A DNA stretch of 56,977 nt from Micromonospora qiuiae (GTDB taxonomy: Bacteria > Actinomycetota > Actinomycetes > Mycobacteriales > Micromonosporaceae), in assembly GCF_016863555.1 (NCBI RefSeq), contig NZ_BOPC01000060.1, forward strand, positions 1-56,977, read 5' to 3'. The position numbers and the translations under genes were made by a program. Below, in pieces: positions 23,178 through 30,527 of the stretch. The notes beneath the pieces were generated by a model. That model had not been told where the DNA came from, made no database searches, and saw nothing but the letters and a program-made list of their open reading frames with translations. The stretch's first letter is position 1, and the number at the start of each line of letters is the position of its first letter.

Positions 23178-24425
23178 TCACCTGCGGGGCAGCCGCACCT
23201 CTGCGACCGTACCGCCACCTGTCCTCGGACGGAGGAATACCCACCCATTCTGCTGTTCAACGATCCGACGGACGAGATACAGGCCGAGACCGGTGCCGGG
23301 ATAGCGCCGCCGGTCACCGGAGTCGCCCTGCCAGAAGCGGTCGAAGGCCCGTTCGACGTGCTCGGGGCGTACGCCGATGCCGCGGTCGCTGACCCGGAAG
23401 CAGACGGTCTGGTCGTCCGCCTCCGCGCTGATCTCGATCGGCGAGCCGGGTGGGGAGTACTTGGCGGCGTTGGTGGCCAACTCGGTCAGTACGGTGCCGA
23501 GACTCTGCCGGTGCCCGACCGCCCTGGGTAGCTCGGCCGGCAGTTGGAGGGTGGCCCGGCGACGCAGGTCCGCAGGTAGGTCGGCGACGGCGAGCCGGAG
23601 TGTCTCGGCGAGGTCCAGCGGCGCCGGGGGCCCGTCACCCGGCCACGCCTCGGCGGCGGACGCGAGCAGCCGGTCGAGCAGCCGGGCCAGGTCGTTGGCG
23701 CGCTGCCCGATCACCCGGGCCGCCTGCCGCCGATCCGTCTCGCTCAGCGACTCCCAGTGGTCGGTGAGGGTGTCCGCGTACCCCTTGATGACCGTCACCG
23801 GGGTACGAAGCTCGTGGCTGGTGACCGCCACGAAGAGGTCCCGCTCGTCGTCGACGACGGCCAGCCCGTCCGCGAGCGCCGCCACCACCGGACCGTCGCC
23901 GCGCACCGGAAGGCCGCTCTGGTAGCCGTACATGTGAGCGATGCAGGAGCCCAGATAACCGACCACCGCGTGCTGGTCGGTGCTGGCCTCGTCGTCACCG
24001 GCGAGGTAGAGGGCGTGCAGGCTGCCGACGGTGTGCCCGGCGATCTCCGCCCGGGAGACGACCATCCGCCGCAGGCCACGCTCGGCCAGCTCGGCGGCGA
24101 GCTGGTTGGTGCAGCGATCGGTCCGTACGTGCCGCACGCGGGGCCCGGTGAGCAGACAGCTGGTGATCGGGTCGCTGGCTGGCAGCGGCCGGCCGAGCGT
24201 CCACTCGGCGGCACCGGTGGCGGCGATCACCCGACCGCCACTGGGCGCGAACTCGACGAATGCCATGCCCGCGGCACCGAGCGCCGGCTGGGCCACCTGG
24301 AGCAGTTGGTTCAGGACCGGCAGGCCCGCATCGCCCGAGTTGATCATCTCGATGATGACGGTGTGCCCGGCGATCAGAGCGGCGTAGTCGGTGCGGTCCG
24401 GCATGCCCCGAGTGTGCACCGACAT
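23178..24425 (-). CDS. Sensor histidine kinase with GAF-like domain
   Basis: A 415-residue cytoplasmic kinase. Residues 10-165 form a GAF-like sensory domain (GDAGLPVLNQLLQVAQPALG, SGGRVIAATGAAEWTLG). HisKA follows with VAVTSHELRTPVTVIKGYADTL, the phospho-accepting histidine being about residue 207. The ATPase has N box VLTELATNAAKYSPPG, G1 VSDRGIGV, F box FDRFWQGD and G2 GTGLGLYLVRRIV. There is no membrane segment. No response regulator is beside it, so the partner is elsewhere. ATG codons at 24425 and 24404 are both possible starts; neither has a strong ribosome-binding site. Confidence 0.85.
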   Translation of the reverse strand: MSVHTRGMPDRTDYAALIAGHTVIIEMINSGDAGLPVLNQLLQVAQPALGAAGMAFVEFAPSGGRVIAATGAAEWTLGRPLPASDPITSCLLTGPRVRHVRTDRCTNQLAAELAERGLRRMVVSRAEIAGHTVGSLHALYLAGDDEASTDQHAVVGYLGSCIAHMYGYQSGLPVRGDGPVVAALADGLAVVDDERDLFVAVTSHELRTPVTVIKGYADTLTDHWESLSETDRRQAARVIGQRANDLARLLDRLLASAAEAWPGDGPPAPLDLAETLRLAVADLPADLRRRATLQLPAELPRAVGHRQSLGTVLTELATNAAKYSPPGSPIEISAEADDQTVCFRVSDRGIGVRPEHVERAFDRFWQGDSGDRRRYPGTGLGLYLVRRIVEQQNGWVFLRPRTGGGTVAEVRLPRR

Positions 24426-24452
24426 CCGCGTTGTTGGGCATCCCCGAATGGG

Positions 24453-25244
24453 TCACCGAGGTAACCGGGCCAGAGTCTGCGCCGGGCGATCGGTGATCAC
24501 GCCGTCCACGCCGGCGGCCAGCACGAGTTCGAGATCGGCCGGCTCGTTCACGGTCCAGACGTAGACCTGGTGACCGGCCGCCCGCAGCGCCGGCACCAAC
24601 GTTGGCCGGGCCCGCACCAGCCCGATGCCCGGACCGGCGATACCGGCGCCGAACGGCAGTCGGCCCAGCTGCGGCCAGCGGGGCAGCACCTCCAGCAGCA
24701 GCACGGTCGGCAGCGCGGGAGCCAGGGCCCGGATCCGGCGTACGGCCAGGGGGGAGAAGGACATCACCGTCACCCGTACCGGATCTTCGGGGCGCGGCTC
24801 GGCCAGGCCGTACCGGCGCAGCAGCGCGACCAACCGGCGCTCGACGTTGCCGCCGTAGCGGGACGGGTGCTTGGTCTCCACCAGCAGCCGGACCGGCCGA
24901 CCGGCGGCGAGGACCGCCTCCAGCAGGCGTTCGAGGGTGAGCAGCCGGGTGTGCGACGCGTCGAGCACCTCGTCGCCGTCGGCCGGTACGCAGCCCGGAT
25001 GCCAGGAGCCGAAGTCCAGCTCCTCCAACTCGGCGAGGGTACGCGTGCTCACCAGCCCACGGCCGTTGCTGGTCCGGTCCAGCCGGCGGTCGTGTACGCA
25101 GACGAGGTGCCCGTCGCGGGTCAGCCGGACGTCGCACTCCAGCCCGTCGGCGCCCTCCTCGAGGGCCCGCAGGTAGGCGGCCAGGGTGTGCTCCGGCAGG
25201 TCGTACGACGCGCCACGGTGCGCGAAGACGAGGGGTGAACCCAT
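24453..25244 (-). CDS. Glycerophosphodiester phosphodiesterase
   Basis: A 263-residue GDPD enzyme that hydrolyses glycerophosphodiesters to glycerol-3-phosphate and an alcohol. FAHRGASYDLPEHTLAAY carries the HRG and the PE(N/H)T motif (Asn replaced by His). ECDVRLTRDGHLVCVHDRRLDRTSNG carries the ExD metal ligands and the second histidine. VETKHPSRYG and YVWTVNEPADLELVLAAGVDGVITDRP complete the barrel. No signal peptide, so it is cytosolic. It starts nine bases after the rhodanese stop, so the two form an operon. Confidence 0.9.
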   Translation of the reverse strand: MGSPLVFAHRGASYDLPEHTLAAYLRALEEGADGLECDVRLTRDGHLVCVHDRRLDRTSNGRGLVSTRTLAELEELDFGSWHPGCVPADGDEVLDASHTRLLTLERLLEAVLAAGRPVRLLVETKHPSRYGGNVERRLVALLRRYGLAEPRPEDPVRVTVMSFSPLAVRRIRALAPALPTVLLLEVLPRWPQLGRLPFGAGIAGPGIGLVRARPTLVPALRAAGHQVYVWTVNEPADLELVLAAGVDGVITDRPAQTLARLPR

Positions 25245-25253
25245 CGCGACCGC

Positions 25254-25589
25254 CTACCGGACCTGGCCCGGCTGCCCGTCAGCGCCGACCACCGGCCGCC
25301 CGACGGCCTCCCACTCGCCCATTCCGCCCGCGACGTTGCGCACCTGCTCCCAGCCGTTGCGCAGCAGGTAGGCGACCACCTGGGCCGATCGCCCGCCGGA
25401 ACGGCAGATGACGGCGACGTCGCGGTCGGTCGGCACCTCGGCGAGCCGGGCCGGCAGCTCCATCATCGGCAGGTGGTGGGCGCCCGGTGCGTGACCGGCG
25501 GCCCACTCGTCGTCCTCCCTGACATCGAGCAGGTACGTGTCGTCGCTGATCTCGGGCACGGTCACGGTGGGTATCTGAGGTCCGAACAC
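25254..25589 (-). CDS. Rhodanese-like domain protein
   Basis: A 111-residue single rhodanese domain. The N-terminal half has YLLDVREDDEWAAGHAPGAHHLPM, and the active-site loop is CRSGGRS, with the sulfur-carrying cysteine followed by the loop typical of sulfurtransferases of this size. The frame opens at a TTG nine bases earlier, but TAGGCT (25603-25598 on the minus strand) followed by eight bases puts a leaderless start at the GTG at 25589. It probably moves sulfur within the cytosol; the acceptor is unknown. It leads into the GDPD gene. Confidence 0.85.
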   Translation of the reverse strand: MFGPQIPTVTVPEISDDTYLLDVREDDEWAAGHAPGAHHLPMMELPARLAEVPTDRDVAVICRSGGRSAQVVAYLLRNGWEQVRNVAGGMGEWEAVGRPVVGADGQPGQVR

Positions 25590-25667
25590 GGGTACCAAGC
25601 CTAGAACCTCGTCGGGCCGACCGGCGCGGGCGGCGCGATCCGGTGAGCCGGCATTGCCGGCCGGCGG

Positions 25668-26738
25668 TCACAGCCGGGTGACCCAGCGCGGGTGGGCTTC
25701 GGCCCACTCGGGCATCCGGGTGCCCCGGACTGCTTCGAACAACCCCCGGCCGCCACCGTCGAGTACGACGTACGACACCTGGTTGATGGTCTGTGCGTGC
25801 GACGGCACCTGCACGCCGTGCAGCGCCTCGGCGGACAGGCCGTGCATCGCGAGCAGCAGATCCTCCACCGGTATTCCGTTGGTGTCCAGGGTCAGGGAGT
25901 TGCCGACCGCCTGGATGAGTCGGTGCACCTGGATGGGATCGCTACGCAGCCGGGTCTCGCCCGCGCGTTTGAGCATGGCGCCCAGCAACTGCTGCTGGTG
26001 GGTCTGCCGGTCGTAGTCACCGCCGGGCAGGTCGTAGCGCTGGCGTACGTAGTCCAGCGCCTGCGCGCCGTCCATCTGCTGACAGCCGGGGTGGAAGACC
26101 CGGTCGGTGTGGATCGAGTGCACCTCGGTCCGTACGCACATGTTCACTCCGCCGAGCAGGTCGATCACGTTGCGCAGGCCGGCGAAGTCGACCAGGGCGG
26201 CGCCGTCGAATCGGATCCCGGTGAGCCGGGCCAGGGTGGCGGAGAGCAGTTGCGCGCCGTGCTGGCCACCCCCGCCGTACTCGTACGCTGTATTGATCTT
26301 GTCTTCGCCGCCCGGGTAGCCGGCGCCGGGCGGGATGGTGACCAGCAGGTCCCGGGGTACGGAGACCAGATAGCCCGTGCGCAGCCCGGCCGGGACGTGC
26401 ACGATCAGGATGGTGTCGGTGCGCTGCTGCGGCCCGATGTCGCCGGGCCGACGGTCCGAGCCGACGAGCAGGTAGTTGATCGGGCCGTCCAGGTCGGTGC
26501 GGGCGGTGCGGGCGGCGGGGGCCAGCAGTTGTTCCCGGGTGATCGTGCGCTCGTACCGGTCCGCGAGCACCCTGAGGCCGACCACGGCGAGCGCGGCCAG
26601 CAGCACCACGGCCAACCCCGCGCCGAGCAGTACGCGGGCCCAGCGCGGACGTCCTGGGCCGCCGCCCGGTGTCCGCGCCGCGCCGCCTCGCGCCGTCCTG
26701 GCCGTGACGCCCCTCCCGCGAGAGCCTGAGATGAACAT
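25668..26738 (-). CDS. LCP family cell-wall polymer ligase, first of three
   Basis: A 356-residue LytR-CpsA-Psr enzyme. The family moves undecaprenyl-linked glycopolymers onto peptidoglycan at the outer membrane face. A basic cytoplasmic start leads to one transmembrane helix (about residues 38-60), then the catalytic domain. NYLLVGSDRRPGD, TDTILIVHVPAG and YLVSVPRDLLVTIPPG hold the conserved Asp and Arg of the pyrophosphate site, and LDYVRQRYDLPGGDYDRQ is the second signature. The start codon lies in the loop of an 11-base hairpin (26724-26752). It is the most downstream of three LCP genes in the same direction, 76 bases from its neighbour. Confidence 0.88.
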   Translation of the reverse strand: MFISGSRGRGVTARTARGGAARTPGGGPGRPRWARVLLGAGLAVVLLAALAVVGLRVLADRYERTITREQLLAPAARTARTDLDGPINYLLVGSDRRPGDIGPQQRTDTILIVHVPAGLRTGYLVSVPRDLLVTIPPGAGYPGGEDKINTAYEYGGGGQHGAQLLSATLARLTGIRFDGAALVDFAGLRNVIDLLGGVNMCVRTEVHSIHTDRVFHPGCQQMDGAQALDYVRQRYDLPGGDYDRQTHQQQLLGAMLKRAGETRLRSDPIQVHRLIQAVGNSLTLDTNGIPVEDLLLAMHGLSAEALHGVQVPSHAQTINQVSYVVLDGGGRGLFEAVRGTRMPEWAEAHPRWVTRL

Positions 26739-26752
26739 TGCTCATCTCAGGC
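26724..26752. promoter_or_regulatory. Dyad with the LCP start codon in its loop
   Basis: GCCTGAGATGA at 26724-26734 and its exact complement TCATCTCAGGC at 26742-26752 enclose seven bases that contain the ATG (26738-26736, minus strand). In the mRNA the start codon would sit in the loop of a perfect 11-pair stem. As DNA it could equally be an operator. Confidence 0.55.
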
Positions 26753-26814
26753 TACGAAATGCTCACGGAGCGTGACGGTGATTCCCGGATCCGAGTGCCG
26801 CGACGGCCGCCCGG

Positions 26815-27996
26815 TCAACTCCGGGAGGAAGAGATCACCTCGGGGTTGTAGAAGACGAACTCAGCGAGTTTGTCCTGCCGGACGGCGCGGAACATGTCCA
26901 TGGTCTGCTCGTCGAGCGCCTCGTTGCCGTTGCCCCGGGCGTGGAACGTGCCGCCGTTGGTTTTCAGCATGATCAGTTCGTTGCCGGTGACCCCGCGCAT
27001 GGTGAAGATGAAGTCCTCCGGCGGGACACCGCCGGTGTCGAGGATGAACGCCTTGCCGGCCGCCTTGATCAGCCCGTTCAGCTTGACCGGGTTGGTCAGC
27101 ACGCCGTCCTGGGTGGCCTTCTTCGCCATCGCCTTGATCAGTTGCTGCTGGTTCGCCTGGCGGTCGTAGTCGCCGTCCTTGAGCCCGTAACGTTGGCGGG
27201 AGTAGTCCAGCGCCGCCCAGCCCTTCATGTTCCGGCAGCCCTTCTTGTGCACCACCGGAGTCCTCGGCTTGCCGGTCTTCTTGGCGTCGGCGTTCCACAT
27301 CGGCTTGCCGTCGACGTACGACATGTGGTGCGACGCGACCTCCTGCTTGACGCAGATGCGCACCGAACCGAGGGCGTCGATGATGCCCTTGAAGCCGCCG
27401 AAGTTGATGATCGCGGCACCGTCGAAGCTGATGCCGGTCATGCCTTTGATCGTCTTGGCCATCAGCTGGGCGCCGCCCTCCCAGCCGCCGCCGTTGCGGG
27501 CGCCCGCCTGGAAGGCGCCGTTGATCTTGCCGATCCCACCCGGGTAGCCGGTCTTCTCGAAGGCCGGGATCCGCGCCTCGGTGTCGCGCGGGATCGAGAT
27601 CAGGTATGCCTGGTCGTGGGTGGCCGGAATGTGCAGCACGATGATGCTGTCCGCCCGGACGTCGTCGGCGTCCCACCGCTCGCGGGCGTCCACGCCCAGC
27701 AGCAGCAGATCGATCGGGCCCTTGAGGTCGCCACCGCCCTCCGCCTGCGTCTTACCCGCCTCGTCGAGCAGGTTGCGCTGGGAGATGTTGCCGGTGGCCT
27801 GGCTGATCACCGCCTTGCTGCCGACGATGGCCACACCGCTGGTCATCATCAGCACGGCACCGAACACCACGGTCAGCCGGGCCCAGAGGGGATCCTTACG
27901 GCGCTTCTTCTTGCCGGGCTTCTTCTTGGCGACGGGTGAGGGTGGCGTGGCGGACGCGCGAGGCGGCTCGAGCAGGGCGGGGCCGTGAACCGGCAT
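26815..27996 (-). CDS. LCP family cell-wall polymer ligase, second of three
   Basis: A 393-residue LCP protein. A lysine-rich cytoplasmic segment (KKKPGKKKRRKDPLW, residues 23-37) precedes one transmembrane helix (about 42-64). The catalytic domain has IDLLLLGVDARERWD, ADSIIVLHIPATHDQAYLISIPRDTEARIP and LDYSRQRYGLKDGDYDRQ, so the key Asp and Arg residues are present. A loop around residues 190-235 (KPMWNADAKKTGKPRTPVVHKKGC) is longer and more basic than in its neighbours and may affect polymer choice. GGAGCACGC precedes the ATG. Confidence 0.88.
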   Translation of the reverse strand: MPVHGPALLEPPRASATPPSPVAKKKPGKKKRRKDPLWARLTVVFGAVLMMTSGVAIVGSKAVISQATGNISQRNLLDEAGKTQAEGGGDLKGPIDLLLLGVDARERWDADDVRADSIIVLHIPATHDQAYLISIPRDTEARIPAFEKTGYPGGIGKINGAFQAGARNGGGWEGGAQLMAKTIKGMTGISFDGAAIINFGGFKGIIDALGSVRICVKQEVASHHMSYVDGKPMWNADAKKTGKPRTPVVHKKGCRNMKGWAALDYSRQRYGLKDGDYDRQANQQQLIKAMAKKATQDGVLTNPVKLNGLIKAAGKAFILDTGGVPPEDFIFTMRGVTGNELIMLKTNGGTFHARGNGNEALDEQTMDMFRAVRQDKLAEFVFYNPEVISSSRS

Positions 27997-28171
27997 GCGT
28001 GCTCCAGTTCGTGTTCTGGCGAAGGGGGCGGAAACACTTTACGTACGCCGATCGGTCGTGGCGAATTCGGGTAGCGGTCAGCCAATGTTTCCTGCCACGT
28101 GATCCTGCTGAAATGCCCGAACGGACACATTGAACTGGATGGTCGGGGGTTGGTGCGCAGGAGGCGGTACG

Positions 28172-29392
28172 TCAGCCGTTGTCGGTCGCCGGTTTCTTGT
28201 TCGCCTTCACCCAGTCGGCCATCGTGTCGGCGGACATCGCGCGGTACATGGTCAGTGCCTTCTCCCGGTCGGAGACGACCACCGACTCGCCGTTGATGGT
28301 CTGGCTCCCCAGGTGCGGGCTGGTCACGAAGGTGAGGTTCTCTCCCCGCAGGTTGCGGAACTGCACCGCCATGTCGGTCAGCGAGAAGTCGTGGTCGACC
28401 GTGACCGCGTCGGTCACCGCGCGGAGGAAGGCGTTGAGCTTTTTCGGTTTGGTCAGCGTGCCCGTGCTCGCCGCCTTGTCCATCAACGCACGCAGGAACT
28501 CCTGCTGGTGGCGCATTCGGGCGAAGTCGCCGTCGGGGAACTGCTTGCGCTGCCGGATCCAGTCCAGGGCCTCGGCCCCGTTCATGTGGTTGGTGCCCTT
28601 GGTGAATTTCCGGTACGGCTTGTGGATCGAGGTGATGGTCCGCTCCACCTTCAGATCCACCCCGCCGAGCGCATCGGTGACCTGCTTGAAGCCGCCGAAG
28701 TCGATCGCCATCACATGATCGATGTGCACGTCGGTGAAGCACTCGACGGTGCGTACCGCCAGCGGCAGCCCGCCGAAGGCGAAGGCTGCGTTGATCTTGC
28801 GGCGCTGACCGGACCCGCAGTCGGCACCGGCACTCTCCGGGATCGGCACGTACAGGTCGCGCGGGATGGAGACGAGGTACGCCTCCTGGTGGTTGGCGGG
28901 GATGTGCATGACGATGATGGTGTCGGCACGCCACTCGCCGGCCCGGTCCATCGGCGCGTCCGGATCCCGCGAGTCGGTGCCTACCAGCAGGATGTTCAGC
29001 GCGCCGTCCACAGCCTTGGCGGGCCGGCCACCGGTGATTTCCGAGAAGGGGTCGGTCCGGGCCAGGTTCTTGTCCAGGCTGCGGGCGTAGAAGAAGGCAC
29101 CCGCGGTGCCGGCCAGCGCCAGCACCAGCACGACGACACCGGCCACCAGGGCGATCCGGCGCCACCGGGGTCGACGGCCGCGCGGTGGGATCGTTCCGCC
29201 GGGCCCGCCGGGCCCCACCGGTCCGCGTGGGCCGCCCGGCCCGCCGGGGTGTGTCGGCTCGTCGTGCGACGGGTACCAGCGCGTCTCGGCCGGGCCGGTG
29301 CCGCGCCCGCCGGGACCCGGCACCGTTGCTCGGCCTGCGCCGCGCCACAGGTGGGAGAAGGGCAGCGCGGCGGGGATGGTGGCGGCTGACAT
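28172..29392 (-). CDS. LCP family cell-wall polymer ligase, third of three
   Basis: A 406-residue LCP protein with a long Gly/Pro-rich cytoplasmic N-terminus (residues 20-75, containing GGPGGPRGPVGPGGPGG). A single transmembrane helix (about 80-103) follows, then the catalytic domain: LNILLVGTDSRDPD, ADTIIVMHIPANHQEAYLVSIPRDLYVPIP and LDWIRQRKQFPDGDFARM. The FARMRHQQEFLRAL segment replaces the YDRQ..QQ of the other two, so it is the most divergent of the trio. It follows the epimerase by 65 bases. The 175 bases between it and the second LCP gene hold nothing I can name. Confidence 0.88.
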   Translation of the reverse strand: MSAATIPAALPFSHLWRGAGRATVPGPGGRGTGPAETRWYPSHDEPTHPGGPGGPRGPVGPGGPGGTIPPRGRRPRWRRIALVAGVVVLVLALAGTAGAFFYARSLDKNLARTDPFSEITGGRPAKAVDGALNILLVGTDSRDPDAPMDRAGEWRADTIIVMHIPANHQEAYLVSIPRDLYVPIPESAGADCGSGQRRKINAAFAFGGLPLAVRTVECFTDVHIDHVMAIDFGGFKQVTDALGGVDLKVERTITSIHKPYRKFTKGTNHMNGAEALDWIRQRKQFPDGDFARMRHQQEFLRALMDKAASTGTLTKPKKLNAFLRAVTDAVTVDHDFSLTDMAVQFRNLRGENLTFVTSPHLGSQTINGESVVVSDREKALTMYRAMSADTMADWVKANKKPATDNG

Positions 29393-29457
29393 GTAACTCA
29401 GGGTACGCAGCCGCGGCCAGTGTCGCCGTCAGGCGAAATCGCGTCGTGGCGAATCCA

Positions 29458-30432
29458 TCACGCCAGCCGCTCGCGGAAGTGCTCGATGGTGCGCCGCAGA
29501 CCCTCCTCGGGCGTGACGATCGGCTCGTATCCGAGCAAGTCACGGGCGAGAGTGAGGTCGGGCCGGCGCATTTCCGGGTCATCGGCGTTGCGGGTGACAT
29601 ACGTCACTTCCGACTTGCTCTCGCACAGTGACACGATCGTCTCGGCCAGTTGTCGCATGCTCATCTCGTGCTCGGTGCCGCAGTTCACCGGCCCGCTCTC
29701 AGTGGAGTCCAGCAGCAGCAGGATGCCCCGGACCAGGTCCGCCACGTAGCAGATCGAGCGGGTCTGGTTGCCGGTGCCGTGCACCGTGATCGGCTCACCG
29801 CGCAACGCCTGCGAGATGAAGGTCGGGATGGCCCGGCCGTCGTCCGGCCTCATCCGCGGTCCGAAAGTATTGAAGATGCGGACAATCGCCGTGTCCACGC
29901 CCCGGCTGCGGCGGTACGCCATCGTGGCGGCCTCGGAGAAGCGCTTGGCCTCGTCGTAGACGCTACGCACGCCGATCGGGTTGACGTTGCCCCAGTAGGT
30001 CTCCCGCTGCGGGTGTTCCTTCGGGTCGCCGTACGCCTCGGAGGTGGAGGCCATCAGGAACCGGGCGCCGTCGGTGGCCGCGCGCTCCAGCAGGTGCAGG
30101 GTGGCCAGCGAGCCCACCCGCAGGATCTCCACCGGCAGCTTCTCGAAGTCCGTCGGGCTCGCCGGGGAGGCCATGTGCAGGATCGCGTCGAAGCGCTCGG
30201 CCAGCGCCGGATGATCGGGCAGTCCGTCGGAGACGTCCGCCTCCACCAGGGTGAAGGTCGGCGTGCCGAGCAGGTGCGCCACATTCTCCCGTGACCCGGT
30301 GACGAAATTGTCCAGCGCGACCACCGCGCAGCCGCGGGCGATCAGCGCGTCCACCAGGTGCGAGGGAACGAAGCCGGCTCCACCGGTGACCAGAATTCGA
30401 TGACCGGGCCCGAACCGCTGCTCAACCTTCAT
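29458..30432 (-). CDS. NAD-dependent epimerase/dehydratase, UDP-glucuronate decarboxylase-like
   Basis: A 324-residue extended short-chain dehydrogenase resembling UDP-xylose synthase. NAD is bound by VTGGAGFVPSH, in which the third glycine of the usual GxxGxxG is replaced by proline. ASPASPTDFEKLPVEIL, STSEAYGDPKEHPQ and the YxxxK in YDEAKRF are typical of UDP-glucuronate decarboxylases, as are RIFNTFGPRMRPDDGRAIPTFI and YVADLVRGI. It would supply UDP-xylose or a related sugar for the polymer the neighbouring LCP enzymes attach. The ATG follows TATGCT by six bases, consistent with a leaderless mRNA, just below a GGGCCC element. Confidence 0.85.
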   Translation of the reverse strand: MKVEQRFGPGHRILVTGGAGFVPSHLVDALIARGCAVVALDNFVTGSRENVAHLLGTPTFTLVEADVSDGLPDHPALAERFDAILHMASPASPTDFEKLPVEILRVGSLATLHLLERAATDGARFLMASTSEAYGDPKEHPQRETYWGNVNPIGVRSVYDEAKRFSEAATMAYRRSRGVDTAIVRIFNTFGPRMRPDDGRAIPTFISQALRGEPITVHGTGNQTRSICYVADLVRGILLLLDSTESGPVNCGTEHEMSMRQLAETIVSLCESKSEVTYVTRNADDPEMRRPDLTLARDLLGYEPIVTPEEGLRRTIEHFRERLA

Positions 30433-30438
30433 GCGGTG

Positions 30439-30444
30439 AGCATA
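30439..30444 (-). promoter_or_regulatory. Putative -10 of the epimerase gene, next to element B
   Basis: TATGCT on the minus strand, six bases before the ATG. The GGGCCC element begins at 30445, so any -35 must lie within it. Confidence 0.4.
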
Positions 30445-30502
30445 TAAGGAAGGGCCCCCTGTTAACGCCTGGCGTGGTAAAGGGGGCCCTTCTTAACGCT
30501 TA
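30445..30502. repeat. GGGCCC-rich intergenic element, copy B
   Basis: It runs from TAAGGAAGGGCCCCCTGTTAA through CGCCTGG to GGGGGCCCTTCTTAACGCTTA. The ends form a longer inverted repeat than in copies A and C. It lies between the symporter end (30528) and the epimerase start (30432) and touches neither stop codon. Confidence 0.7.
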
Positions 30503-30527
30503 CATCCACCCGCGTACGCGGCGCCGG

